A DNA stretch of 64,000 nt from Paenisporosarcina sp049671445 (GTDB lineage: Bacteria; Bacillota; Bacilli; Bacillales_A; Planococcaceae), in NCBI RefSeq assembly GCF_049671445.1, contig NZ_JBATUX010000109.1, positions 4,424 through 68,423 on the forward strand, read 5' to 3'. Each line of letters starts with the position of its first letter. Position 1 is the first letter of the stretch. The position numbers were made by a program, and so were the translations under genes. Shown in pieces: positions 51,761 through 60,749 of the stretch. The notes beneath the pieces were generated by a model that searched no databases, was not told where the DNA came from, and saw only the letters and a program-made list of their open reading frames with translations.

Positions 51761-53131
51761 TTATATAAGTGTCTTTGCTTTCACAATTTGCAATCGTACT
51801 TGGTCAAATCCTGTTCCACCTAGCGAATTGCGTCGCTTAACTGCGGATATTGGTGACAATACGTCAAAAATATCTTCTTCAATTAAGTTGCTAGCTTCTT
51901 GTAAGTCTTCAAGTGTTAGATCCAATAAGAAAATCTTACGTTGAATACAAAGGAAAACAAGCTTCCCTGTGACTTCATGTGCTTCACGGAACGGCATGCC
52001 TTTCGTCGCTAAATAATCTGCGAGTTCTGTGGCATTTGAAAAGTCTTGATGTACCGCTTCATTTAATCGTTTCCTATGGACCGTCATCGTGCGAACCATA
52101 CCCTCGAAAATTTGTAATGACCCATTCAAGGTTTGAACCGAATCGAACATGCCTTCTTTGTCTTCTTGCATATCTTTGTTATACGCGAGTGGTAAACCTT
52201 TTAGCGTGGTCAACAAACTAAATAAGTTTCCGTACACACGACCTGTCTTGCCACGAATCAATTCCGCCATATCAGGGTTTTTCTTTTGTGGCATGATGCT
52301 TGAGCCTGTGGCGAACGCATCGTCGAGTTCAATAAATTGAAACTCTTGGCTCGACCACAGGATGATTTCTTCAGCGAAACGAGATAAGTGCATCATCACA
52401 AGTGATGCATTACTTAAAAATTCCACGATGAAATCACGGTCACTCACGGCATCCATGCTATTTTGGTACACTTGCTCAAACCCTAAATAATTGGCTGATT
52501 TTTCACGGTCAATTGGGAATGTCGTACCTGCAAGTGCACCGGCACCTAGTGGTGATATATCAATCCGTTTTAGCGATTCTGACAAACGTTGCTGATCTCG
52601 CTCAAGCATCCAAAAATAGGCCATTAAATGATGAGCAAATGAAATAGGTTGCGCACGTTGTAGGTGCGTATAACCAGGTGTAATGGTTTCGACATGTTGC
52701 TCAGCTTGATTAACTATGGCTTTTTGAAACGCTTTGATACTGTCTATAATTTCAACTACACGATGTTTTAAAAAGAGGTGCATATCTGTCGCCACTTGGT
52801 CGTTACGGCTACGTCCAGTATGCAGCTTCCCTCCAACCGGACCGATTAAATCTATCAGTAGCTTTTCTAAATTCAAATGAATGTCTTCGTTTGCAACTTC
52901 AAAAACCAATTCATCGTTCGCTGCCTTTACTTTCAGCTGCTCAAGACCACCTAAGATAGCTGTAACGTCATCTTGCGGTAAAATTTTGCAATCACCGAGC
53001 ATTTTTACATGCGCTATACTTCCCGTTAAATCTTCCATAACGAGCTGTTGATCAAAGCCAATGGATGCGCCAAATTCATCGACCCACTGTTCAGCAGACT
53101 TTTGAAAACGACCTCCCCATAGCTTCGTCAT
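51761..53131 (-). CDS. argH: Argininosuccinate lyase
   Basis: The last step of arginine synthesis: argininosuccinate to arginine and fumarate. The 456-residue length is usual. The fumarase/aspartase-family signature GSSIMPQKKNPDMAE (about 276-290) holds the catalytic serine loop, and GKLHTGRSRNDQVATD (about 100-115) and TPGYTHLQRAQPIS are the other conserved blocks. Its start overlaps the argG stop (ATGA). The operon is controlled by three ARG boxes in front of argG. Confidence 0.98.
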   Translation of the reverse strand: MTKLWGGRFQKSAEQWVDEFGASIGFDQQLVMEDLTGSIAHVKMLGDCKILPQDDVTAILGGLEQLKVKAANDELVFEVANEDIHLNLEKLLIDLIGPVGGKLHTGRSRNDQVATDMHLFLKHRVVEIIDSIKAFQKAIVNQAEQHVETITPGYTHLQRAQPISFAHHLMAYFWMLERDQQRLSESLKRIDISPLGAGALAGTTFPIDREKSANYLGFEQVYQNSMDAVSDRDFIVEFLSNASLVMMHLSRFAEEIILWSSQEFQFIELDDAFATGSSIMPQKKNPDMAELIRGKTGRVYGNLFSLLTTLKGLPLAYNKDMQEDKEGMFDSVQTLNGSLQIFEGMVRTMTVHRKRLNEAVHQDFSNATELADYLATKGMPFREAHEVTGKLVFLCIQRKIFLLDLTLEDLQEASNLIEEDIFDVLSPISAVKRRNSLGGTGFDQVRLQIVKAKTLI

Positions 53132-54336
53132 ACAGTCACCTTCTTTTCTCCTTTATTAACCATTGCATGTACTTTTGTTGGTAGACCCCATAACTCAATG
53201 AAGCCGACTGCAGATGCATGGTTGAACTCATCATTTGTAGAATATGTTGCAAGTTTTTCATCGTATAAAGAATTGGGAGATTTACGGCCTTCTACGATTG
53301 CATGCCCTTTAAATAATTTCACACGTACTACACCATTTACATAGACTTGAGTTTCTTTTAGGAATGCTTCAAGCGCAACTTTTAATGGAGAGAACCACAA
53401 ACCTTCATAGATTAGTTCCGTTAATTTTTTCTCAACTACTGGTTTAAAATGAGCTAACTCTTTTACCAGCGTAATGTCTTCAAGCTCTTTATGTGCAAGC
53501 AGTAAAGTGTGAGCTCCTGGCACTTCATACACTTCACGCGATTTAATACCAACTAAACGGTTTTCAACATGATCGATACGACCCACACCATGTTTCCCAG
53601 CTACTTTATTTAACTCTTCAATCAGTTCAGCTAATGAATATGCAACACCATTTAGTTCGGTTGGAACCCCTTGATTAAAGGTAATTTCAACGGTGTCAGC
53701 TGTATCTGGCGTGTTTTCCAGAGCTACTGTAATATCATACGCATCTTCTGGAGGTGTAGCCCAAGGGTCTTCAAGAATTCCACATTCATTGGCGCGGCCC
53801 CATAAGTTTTGGTCGATTGAAAACGGACTATCTAAATTGACTGGAATTGGAATGTTATTTTTCTTAGCATAGGCAATTTCTTCATCACGTGACCAACCCC
53901 ATGCACGTACTGGAGCAATTACTTCTAATGATGGGTCAAGTGCATTAATGGATACTTCAAAACGAACTTGGTCATTCCCTTTACCTGTACAGCCATGTGC
54001 TACTGCATGTGAACCCGTTTGATGTGCAATTTCAACTAATTTTTTTGAAATAAGTGGACGAGATAATGCAGAAACGAGTGGATATTTGTTTTCATACCAA
54101 GTATGAGCTTGAAGAGAAAGTAATGCATATTCATTTGCAAATTCATCTCTTGCATCAATCATATAACTTTCAACAGCGCCGACTTGAATTGCTTTCTTTT
54201 TAATAAATTCTAAATCTTTACCTTCCCCAACATCTAGACAAACAGCAATTACATCATAACCTTGTTCTTTTAACCACGGAATTGCCACTGACGTATCTAA
54301 ACCACCTGAATATGCGAGAACTACTTTTTTATTCAT
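53128..54336 (-). CDS. argG: Argininosuccinate synthase
   Basis: It condenses citrulline and aspartate with ATP into argininosuccinate. The 402-residue protein opens with the PP-loop ATP motif VLAYSGGLDTSVAIPWL and keeps the GCTGKGNDQVRFE block (about 119-131). AGGAGGAATGAAAT precedes the ATG. It is the first gene of the argGH operon, with a clear promoter and ArgR operator region in the 100 bp upstream. Confidence 0.98.
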   Translation of the reverse strand: MNKKVVLAYSGGLDTSVAIPWLKEQGYDVIAVCLDVGEGKDLEFIKKKAIQVGAVESYMIDARDEFANEYALLSLQAHTWYENKYPLVSALSRPLISKKLVEIAHQTGSHAVAHGCTGKGNDQVRFEVSINALDPSLEVIAPVRAWGWSRDEEIAYAKKNNIPIPVNLDSPFSIDQNLWGRANECGILEDPWATPPEDAYDITVALENTPDTADTVEITFNQGVPTELNGVAYSLAELIEELNKVAGKHGVGRIDHVENRLVGIKSREVYEVPGAHTLLLAHKELEDITLVKELAHFKPVVEKKLTELIYEGLWFSPLKVALEAFLKETQVYVNGVVRVKLFKGHAIVEGRKSPNSLYDEKLATYSTNDEFNHASAVGFIELWGLPTKVHAMVNKGEKKVTV

Positions 54337-54352
54337 ATTTCATTCCTCCTAA

Positions 54353-54436
54353 GTGTATGTTTATTCATCTTTTATGAATTAATATACACGAATCATAACA
54401 TGGGATAAAAATGTAATCAAGTGTATTAACATACAT
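54353..54436 (-). promoter_or_regulatory. argG promoter with three ARG boxes
   Basis: The promoter is TTGATT (54420-54415), 17 bp, TATGAT (54397-54392). ARG-box-like 16-mers of the type NTGAATWWWWATTCAN lie at 54353-54368 and 54374-54389 (GTGTATATTAATTCAT on the minus strand, one mismatch; centres 21 bp apart, the standard tandem) and a weaker one at 54421-54436 just upstream of -35. Arginine-dependent ArgR/AhrC repression is inferred. Confidence 0.75.
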
Positions 54437-54462
54437 TCATTAAAGTTTAACTATTCAAAAAA

Positions 54463-54485
54463 AGAGTTGCCAAATTGGCAACTCT
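54463..54485 (-). terminator. Terminator of the MBL-SDR operon
   Basis: AGAGTTGCCAA and TTGGCAACTCT are perfect arms with a U-run on the minus strand. Confidence 0.85.
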
Positions 54486-54494
54486 CTACATCGA

Positions 54495-55247
54495 TTATTT
54501 TTTTGTGAAAAAATCTCTACCTACACGTTCGATAATTCCTGGCGCCATCCCGTACACTTTACTCGAAATGCCCATATACCACGGTAGATTCACTTCACGA
54601 ACTGGACGATTCATTACACGAACAACCGCATTTGAAACTTCATCTACGGATAATAGAAACTTCTTCAATGAGATTTTATATGTTCCAGTTGAATCAGCTA
54701 AATCTAAAAATGGTGTATCGATGGGTCCTGGATTAATCGTTGTTACATGAATACCAAGTGGTTGTACTTCCATTCGCGTAGCATTGGCATAACCAAGTAG
54801 TGCATGTTTGGTTGCTGCATATACGGAAGCTTTTGGTGTAGCTATTTTCCCTGCCTGTGACGCAATATAGATGAGATGTCCTGATTTACGCTCAATCATA
54901 TGCGGTAAAATCCTACGCGTTATCTTCATAGGTGCCGTTACATTGACACGCATCATTTGTTCAATTTGCTCATCAGTTGTGTCGTGAGCTAATGCAAATG
55001 TGCCAACCCCTGCAGAAAACACAACAACATCTAACGCAGGACATTGATCGAGAACTAGATCGATTGAATCCTCAAAAAGCAAGTCTGCTTCAATTGTATG
55101 AATGCCGAGTTCTGCAAGTTCAAGAAGGACTTCTTTAGAACGACCGGTTGCATAAACACTGTATCCTTTTGCATGAAGATCTTTAGCAACTTGTAATCCT
55201 ACACCACTGGTAGCTCCCGTAACGAGAACCGTTTTAGGATTGTGCAT
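54495..55247 (-). CDS. Short-chain dehydrogenase/reductase
   Basis: A 250-residue classical SDR. The cofactor motif is VTGATSGVGLQVAKDL (about 8-23), the NAG-equivalent region reads VFSAGVGTF, and the catalytic Tyr-x3-Lys is YAATK (about 150). The substrate is unknown. ATG at 55247 follows GGAGTG and makes a 14-nt overlap with the MBL hydrolase gene upstream, so the two are coupled. The C-terminal PWYMGISSKVYG part is typical of YvrD/YqjQ-like proteins. A terminator follows the stop. Confidence 0.88.
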   Translation of the reverse strand: MHNPKTVLVTGATSGVGLQVAKDLHAKGYSVYATGRSKEVLLELAELGIHTIEADLLFEDSIDLVLDQCPALDVVVFSAGVGTFALAHDTTDEQIEQMMRVNVTAPMKITRRILPHMIERKSGHLIYIASQAGKIATPKASVYAATKHALLGYANATRMEVQPLGIHVTTINPGPIDTPFLDLADSTGTYKISLKKFLLSVDEVSNAVVRVMNRPVREVNLPWYMGISSKVYGMAPGIIERVGRDFFTKK

Positions 55248-56178
55248 ATGAAAACACTCCATTTTGATCGCGTGATTCAATTGCTAGTCCTTCTGCAAGG
55301 AGATAATCAACTTGTCCAATGGTTTCTGAAAGAGTCAATCCTAGTTCTTTTTCATAGACACTTGGGAATAGTTTCTGTGTAATTTCATAAATCGTCAGTG
55401 GTTGTTGTTCAATCATTGCATGTACTTTCATTGCACGTTCATGCTGTCTTTGTAACCGATGCACAATCAAATCATGTACATTATAGACTTCATTTCCATG
55501 ACCACTATATATTTTCTCAACCGGCATGGTTAACACTTTTCTTAACGATTCGTTGTATTGAAGCATTGCCTGTGGCCGTCCAGCACTTGGATCTAATGGA
55601 GGCTCAATTAAAGGGTTAGACGAAATCTTCTCTAAAATATGGTCGCCCCCAATCATTTCTTTATTCTCTGCATGCCAAAACGATACATGGCTTTGCGCAT
55701 GACCCAGTGTTTCAATGACACTCCAACCTGGATGTCCTGGAAGTAAATCCCCTTCTTCAAGTGTTACATCAAGCGGACGATTGCCGAGAAAAGACACAGG
55801 GCGTTTCATTTTCTCTACCCACGAGTGATATTTTTCAGGAACGCCTTCTTCTATTAAGCGCTCTAAATAAAATTCATCGTGGTACGCAAAAAATGCAGGA
55901 TCGCGTGTTAACCATAAATCATTGTAGACATGTCCATATACTTTAGCTTGTGGAAAAGCATCAATCCAGCCGGCATGATCAGGATGATGATGAGTCAAAA
56001 ACACTTGTTCTATGTCACTAAATGAATAACCCGCTTCTTTTATTCCTCGCTCTAATGCTTCATATGCTTCAGGTGTTTTAGGACCTGCATCAATTAATGA
56101 TAAAGAATCTCCTTTTAACAAATAAGCATTTACGTCTCCTACTGCAAATGGTGTAGGTAAAATTAGTTTGTGTATCAA
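55234..56178 (-). CDS. MBL-fold metallo-hydrolase
   Basis: A 314-residue metallo-beta-lactamase-fold hydrolase of the YqjP/GloB-like type. The metal-binding motif is THHHPDHAG (about 62-70), with further ligands in GHAQSHVSF, GGDHIL and YSGHGNEV. It has a winged-helix-like C-terminal tail. The natural substrate is unknown. Start TTG at 56178 has AAGGAG 8 nt upstream. It leads an operon with the SDR gene, an arrangement known from B. subtilis yqjP-yqjQ. Confidence 0.88.
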   Translation of the reverse strand: MIHKLILPTPFAVGDVNAYLLKGDSLSLIDAGPKTPEAYEALERGIKEAGYSFSDIEQVFLTHHHPDHAGWIDAFPQAKVYGHVYNDLWLTRDPAFFAYHDEFYLERLIEEGVPEKYHSWVEKMKRPVSFLGNRPLDVTLEEGDLLPGHPGWSVIETLGHAQSHVSFWHAENKEMIGGDHILEKISSNPLIEPPLDPSAGRPQAMLQYNESLRKVLTMPVEKIYSGHGNEVYNVHDLIVHRLQRQHERAMKVHAMIEQQPLTIYEITQKLFPSVYEKELGLTLSETIGQVDYLLAEGLAIESRDQNGVFSYAQS

Positions 56179-56286
56179 TTGGCATTCTCCTTAAAATGAA
56201 TCACTATTCACTCATTGTACAAGTTTTCTTGGTTGTCGTCACCTTTTCACGTAATATCGAGTATAGTAATTAGGAGATAATTGGTT

Positions 56287-56386
56287 AGTTGCAACGAAAT
56301 CAATAAAGTTGCAACGAAACAGCAAAAGTTGCAACGAAATCCAAGAAGTTGCAACCAAACTCCAAAAGTTGCAACGAAATCATGTT
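56287..56386. repeat. Five 20-bp direct repeats with a GTTGCAAC palindrome
   Basis: Units start at 56287, 56307, 56327, 56347 and 56367, exactly 20 bp apart. Each begins AGTTGCAACGAAA (fourth copy AGTTGCAACCAAA) followed by seven variable, A-rich bases. GTTGCAAC is self-complementary. Two helical turns separate the palindromes, so all face the same way. The array lies between the divergent MBL gene and the proC leader promoter (56420). It is not a CRISPR, because there are no spacers of constant length larger than the repeat. Confidence 0.85.
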
Positions 56387-56419
56387 TAACTCGAAAATGA
56401 TAATTGCATTCTTCTTTAG

Positions 56420-56449
56420 TTGACAATTCTTTATCAGTAAGTCTATAAT
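56420..56449 (+). promoter_or_regulatory. Promoter of the proC leader
   Basis: TTGACA (56420-56425), 18 bp and TATAAT (56444-56449): both hexamers are perfect. Transcription would start near 56456, at the T-box leader. Confidence 0.85.
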
Positions 56450-56455
56450 TTCAAT

Positions 56456-56700
56456 AATTTAGAACGTTCAAGCTTTGATGAAGACTAGTAATTGTGTTGA
56501 AGGAATTTAGAGAGTGTGTTCACCGGCTGAAAGGCACACTTCCCGCTCGCATGATGAACCTACTTTGGAGCTGCCATGAAAACATGGCCGTGCCTTCACG
56601 ATATGAAGGAATAAGTTGTGCTCACTAGTTGAGCAAAACAAGGTGGTACCGCGGAAACATGCGTTTTCGTCCTTTTATTAGGACGGGAGCGCATTTTTTT
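56456..56700 (+). promoter_or_regulatory. T-box riboswitch leader, specifier CCU (proline)
   Basis: The region has the stem I AGAGAGTGTG element (56510 on), the specifier region GAACCTACTTTGGAGC with CCT at 56559-56561, the T-box AGGTGGTACCGCGG (56641-56654) and a terminator with arms ATGCGTTTTCGTCCT / AGGACGGGAGCGCAT followed by T7 (56659-56700). CCU codes for proline and the next gene is proC, so the leader senses uncharged tRNA-Pro. Confidence 0.92.
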
Positions 56701-56731
56701 ATGCAGTAAAATAGATAAAGGAGGAGTATCA

Positions 56732-57544
56732 ATGAAAACGATTGTATTTGTTGGAGCGGGTTCCATGGCGCAAGCGATGATTCATGGCTGGATGAAAGAG
56801 GCAACAGTTTCCCCGGAAAACGTTTATGTCATGAACAAATCAGATCAAGAAAAATTGGCTTCTCTGAGCAAAACATATGGAGTACAGCTCGTTTGTGAAA
56901 ATAGAGAAATCGTCAAAACAGCTGACTTGGTTATATTGGCGATGAAACCAAAAGATGTCCAAGCGGGTATGAGCTCTATTGCTCCATACTTACCATCAAC
57001 TGCTGTAGTCTTGTCCATACTTGCAGGTGTGCCAATGGATACCATTGAACAAGGGCTTGGTAAACGTCCTATTGCCCGTTGTATGCCAAACACTTCCGCT
57101 ACCATTGGGATGTCAGCTAGTGCGGTAGCTTGGAATGAAAAAATGGAAAGTCATGATAAAACGGAAATTATTGAACTACTGAAGACTATTGGATCAGTAA
57201 TCGAAGTAGAAGAAGATGAACTGCACGTGATTACAGCATTGTCTGGAAGTGGACCTGCTTATGTTTATTACTTCGTTGAAGCATTCGAAAAAGCAGCTGT
57301 TGCAAGTGGGCTTTCACCTAATGTAGCTAGAAACTTGCTGGTACAAACAATCGCTGGATCAGCAGAGATGTTGAAACAATCAAATGAAACTCCATCCATA
57401 CTTCGTAAACAAGTGACCAGTCCAGGTGGGACTACAGAGGCTGGCATTGAAGCGTTACAAGATAGTGGATTCGCTGATATGCTTGCACGCTGTTTACATG
57501 ATGCTGAAACACGTTCTAGAGAACTTGGAAAACGTTATATTTAA
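56732..57544 (+). CDS. proC: Pyrroline-5-carboxylate reductase
   Basis: The last step of proline synthesis: pyrroline-5-carboxylate to proline with NAD(P)H. The 270-residue protein opens with the dinucleotide motif FVGAGSMAQAMIHGW and has the signature SGSGPAYVYYFVEAFEKA (about 170-187) and TSPGGTTEAGIEAL. GGAGG precedes ATG at 56732. Control by a proline T-box means it is raised when charged tRNA-Pro falls. A terminator follows. Confidence 0.97.
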   Translation: MKTIVFVGAGSMAQAMIHGWMKEATVSPENVYVMNKSDQEKLASLSKTYGVQLVCENREIVKTADLVILAMKPKDVQAGMSSIAPYLPSTAVVLSILAGVPMDTIEQGLGKRPIARCMPNTSATIGMSASAVAWNEKMESHDKTEIIELLKTIGSVIEVEEDELHVITALSGSGPAYVYYFVEAFEKAAVASGLSPNVARNLLVQTIAGSAEMLKQSNETPSILRKQVTSPGGTTEAGIEALQDSGFADMLARCLHDAETRSRELGKRYI

Positions 57545-57555
57545 TAAACTTTACG

Positions 57556-57586
57556 CACAAAAAGGACCGAATCGGTCCTTTTTGTG
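57556..57586. terminator. Bidirectional terminator proC / speD
   Basis: CACAAAAAGGACCGA and TCGGTCCTTTTTGTG are perfect arms. The core is the same as in the terminator after namA. Confidence 0.9.
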
Positions 57587-57637
57587 TAATTTATAGCGTG
57601 TTCGAAAATTAGTTTCCCTATTGGAAATTCAATTTTC

Positions 57638-58444
57638 TCATGACATATTTTTAGCGTAAAAAATCTCATCCATTTCTTTTTTAAGCTTTTTCGTAATGGA
57701 AATCTTCTCTTCTTCTGATAACTGGTCTTCTGTATAGCCAAATAAGTAGTTATTTAAATCAAACTTCTTTAACTTACATTTTGTATGGAAAATGTTTTCT
57801 TGATAAACATTTACATCGATCATTTCAAAATTTTCTTCTAAATCTTCAGGAATATAGTTTTGAATGGAATTAATATCATGATCGATAAACAACTTATGAC
57901 CCTCTACGTCTCTTGTAAAGCCGCGAACTCGATAATCCATGACCATTACATCCGTCTCAAACGAATGAATTAAGAAATTTAACGCTTTTAAAGGTGATAT
58001 TTCTCCACACGTTGAAATATCAATATCAGCACGGAACGTACTAATACCTTCATCGGGGTGATATTCAGGATATGTATGGACAGTAATATGACTCTTATCT
58101 AAATGACCCACAACAGCTTCTGGAAACGGACCTGGTGACTCTTGAAAAGATTCAATAGGCGATTCATCAACGGGACCTTCTGATACTAGGATGGTTACAC
58201 TAGCCCCTTGTGGTTCATAATCTTGCTTAGCAATATTTAAAATATTAGCTTCGATTATGTCAGTCACTTTAGTTAGAATGCTTGTTAAGCGCTCTGCATT
58301 ATATTGATCATCAATATATTTTATATAAGCTTCACGTTCTTCTTTTGTTCGCGTGTAGCATATATCATACATATTAAAACTTAAAGACTTAGTCAGGTTA
58401 TTAAAACCATGTAATTCAATTCGTTGCTTAGGAGTTAAACTCAT
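57638..58444 (-). CDS. speD: S-adenosylmethionine decarboxylase proenzyme, E. coli type
   Basis: AdoMet decarboxylase supplies the aminopropyl donor for spermidine. The 268-residue proenzyme is of the SpeD class found in E. coli (264 aa), not the short Bacillus SpeH type. It cleaves itself in the LDKSHITVHTYPE segment (Ser about residue 114), where the pyruvoyl group forms, and keeps the STFRADIDISTCGE block with the catalytic Cys. AAAGGGGATTCCA precedes the ATG. No spermidine synthase (speE) lies beside it. Confidence 0.93.
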   Translation of the reverse strand: MSLTPKQRIELHGFNNLTKSLSFNMYDICYTRTKEEREAYIKYIDDQYNAERLTSILTKVTDIIEANILNIAKQDYEPQGASVTILVSEGPVDESPIESFQESPGPFPEAVVGHLDKSHITVHTYPEYHPDEGISTFRADIDISTCGEISPLKALNFLIHSFETDVMVMDYRVRGFTRDVEGHKLFIDHDINSIQNYIPEDLEENFEMIDVNVYQENIFHTKCKLKKFDLNNYLFGYTEDQLSEEEKISITKKLKKEMDEIFYAKNMS

Positions 58445-58819
58445 TATTGGAATCCCCTTTGTCTACTGAAAATATTTTTTGGATGCTCTTCATGGTGTAT
58501 TTTATATTTCTTAAATATAGAAATGAAAAGAAACAGTATTTTTCTGTCTCCACTATCTCTATTTTCCCACAATACCCTTGTTATGAAACATCAAATATCG
58601 ACAATTATTCTTATCAATCTTCAATGGTGGACATAACCTCATGATAATTAACCATATCATAATTATTAGAATGGAGGCAACTTGCCTATTTTTAATTAAT
58701 TTTGAAGTTAAAATTAATGGTTTGAAAAAAACTTAATTTGCCACTTTGAGCATGAGATGCGCTAAGTTTAGGGCAAGTTGTTATACTACTAAATATACAT
58801 ACAAGGAGGAGTTAATTTA
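58445..58819. other. Intergenic region before namA
   Basis: No gene is supported here. ATAATTA (58644-58650), 9 bp and TAATTAT (58660-58666) form a perfect inverted repeat, and TTAATTTT/AAAATTAA near 58697 forms another. These could be operators of the enoate reductase gene, but both are AT-only and may be chance. No clear -35/-10 pair was found, although TATACT stands at 58782-58787. Confidence 0.35.
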
Positions 58820-59836
58820 ATGGCTAAATTATTTGATGAATATACAATTAAAAATGTAACCTTTAAGAATCGTATCGTGATGGCACCTATGTGTCAGTAC
58901 TCGAGTCACAACAATGATGGCCAAGTAGAAGATTGGCACCGTGTCCATTATCCAACTCGTGCAGTTGGCCAAGTTGGTCTAATTATTTTAGAAGCGACAG
59001 CTGTTCAACCAGAGGGTAGAATATCACCGCAGGATTTAGGCATTTGGAGTGATGATCATACTAAAGGTTTAAAAGATCTCGTTAATTTAATGAAAGTAAA
59101 TGGTGCAAAAACTGGGATTCAACTTGCTCACGCAGGAAGAAAAGCAACAGTGGATGGTGATATATTTGCCCCTTCCCCTCTAGCGTTTAACGAGCATTAT
59201 AAAACGCCAAACGAAATGACAAAAGAAGATATTGCAAATACAGTAAAAGCCTTTAAAGAGGCAACAGTGCGTGTAATAGAAGCAGGCTTCGATGTAATTG
59301 AACTTCATGGTGCTCATGGTTATTTAATAAATGAATTCTTATCTCCATTAACTAATAAGCGTACGGACGAGTACGGGGGCAGCGAAGAAAATCGTTATCG
59401 CATGCTACGAGAAACGATTGATGCAGTACGGACGATTTGGGAAGGACCATTATTCGTTCGCATTTCTGCTTTCGAATACACTGAGGGTGGATTGACGCCT
59501 GAATCTTTTGTTACCATGACGAAATGGATGAAAGAACAAGGCGTCGATTTAGTCGATGTAAGTTCAGGTGCAAATGTTCCTGCTACAATTGATTCTTACC
59601 CCGGGTATCAAGTGAAATTCTCTGAAACGATTAAGCATGAAACACCGATCGCCACTGGAGCAGTTGGGATGATTACGTCTCCACTACAAGCAGAAGAAAT
59701 CTTGAAAAATGACCGTGCAGACTTAATTTTCCTAGCACGTGAATTACTTCGCGATCCTTACTGGGCTTACCGTGCAGCTAAAGAATTACGAACAGAAATA
59801 AAATCGCCCGTTCAATACGAACGTGGTTGGTTGTAA
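58820..59836 (+). CDS. namA: NADPH dehydrogenase, YqjM-type old yellow enzyme
   Basis: An FMN-dependent ene-reductase that reduces electrophilic double bonds and nitro compounds, part of oxidative and electrophile stress defence. The 338-residue protein has YqjM's marks: MAPMCQYSSH with Cys26 and Tyr28, and ELHGAHGYLINEFLSP with the His pair about residues 164-167. AAGGAGGAG precedes the ATG. It is monocistronic with a terminator. Confidence 0.96.
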   Translation: MAKLFDEYTIKNVTFKNRIVMAPMCQYSSHNNDGQVEDWHRVHYPTRAVGQVGLIILEATAVQPEGRISPQDLGIWSDDHTKGLKDLVNLMKVNGAKTGIQLAHAGRKATVDGDIFAPSPLAFNEHYKTPNEMTKEDIANTVKAFKEATVRVIEAGFDVIELHGAHGYLINEFLSPLTNKRTDEYGGSEENRYRMLRETIDAVRTIWEGPLFVRISAFEYTEGGLTPESFVTMTKWMKEQGVDLVDVSSGANVPATIDSYPGYQVKFSETIKHETPIATGAVGMITSPLQAEEILKNDRADLIFLARELLRDPYWAYRAAKELRTEIKSPVQYERGWL

Positions 59837-59854
59837 GATTTCTGCTACTAAAAC

Positions 59855-59880
59855 AAAAAGGACCGATTTCGGTCCTTTTT
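59855..59880. terminator. Bidirectional terminator after namA
   Basis: AAAAAGGACCGA and TCGGTCCTTTTT are perfect arms. It also faces the minus-strand methyltransferase gene. Confidence 0.9.
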
Positions 59881-59903
59881 TCATGTCTAATTTTCTTACA
59901 AAT

Positions 59904-60749
59904 CTATCTAGCTGTAAATGCATACGTTGACATGGGTTTGATCGTTTTTGTACTAATAGCAGATTCTAATAAGTTTATTTGAGATTTAATAAGAGTAGCC
60001 ATTTTATGAGGCATATTTTCAACTGTCTTAAGCTCATCATTGAAATTGGTTAATACTTGTTCAATTTCCCATTTCCCATCCTGTAACTCGGGGGAGTTTA
60101 TCGATTTTTCAGCTACGATCGTCCATCCCGTACTTTCAGTAATTTTTTTAATATCCTGAGGAGTAAACATTGTACGAACATTTGAAAGGCTAGTCGTTTT
60201 AAAACATTCATATTGTGCTTGTATAAGTACTGATAACAAGTGAGGGTATTGTTCAACAGATTGAATTCTAGTATCCCATTCTGCAAAACATAACTTAGTC
60301 CCCCATTTCCTCAATTTCTTCAATATGTTATGAAGTTCTTCCGCTGATTTCATGTACCACGAACTATGAGATAAAACGATCAAATCAAAATGGTTTTCAG
60401 GGAATTCGATTTTCGGTGATAATATATCCGTATCAAAATCGATCTTAATTCGATTGCCGATTGGTGATTTTGTTAAATAGTTAATAGACTCACCTAATGT
60501 TAAAGGGCTTCCATAATCATGTGACGCTATATCAACTCCATGGACAACTCCTGTTTCTCCAACTAAAAATGCTAAAACCGCAGTTGTGTCTCCTTGTCCG
60601 CAGCCTATTTCTAACACCTTGTCACCTAACTTAATATCCCAGAATTCAGCAAGTTTTAATCTGTGCTGAGACTGTATCATTTGAATGTCGGAATCGCTAA
60701 AACTTGGCGGCATACAATCAATGATTTTCTGTGCAATATTTGGATTCAT
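59904..60749 (-). CDS. Class I SAM-dependent methyltransferase
   Basis: A 281-residue methyltransferase with motif I VLEIGCGQGDTTAVLAFLVG (about 45-64), the acidic GVDIASHDYG and LIVLSHSSWYM (motif IV position). The C-terminal half has no known domain. The substrate is unknown. It is not similar enough to the T-box-controlled methyltransferase to be a duplicate. AGGAGGGAAATA precedes the ATG. Confidence 0.85.
   Translation of the reverse strand: MNPNIAQKIIDCMPPSFSDSDIQMIQSQHRLKLAEFWDIKLGDKVLEIGCGQGDTTAVLAFLVGETGVVHGVDIASHDYGSPLTLGESINYLTKSPIGNRIKIDFDTDILSPKIEFPENHFDLIVLSHSSWYMKSAEELHNILKKLRKWGTKLCFAEWDTRIQSVEQYPHLLSVLIQAQYECFKTTSLSNVRTMFTPQDIKKITESTGWTIVAEKSINSPELQDGKWEIEQVLTNFNDELKTVENMPHKMATLIKSQINLLESAISTKTIKPMSTYAFTAR

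Noticed and set aside
56287..56386. CRISPR array
   Set aside because: The 20-bp period leaves only about seven variable bases between conserved 13-mers. There are no spacers of 30 bp or so and no cas genes in the window.
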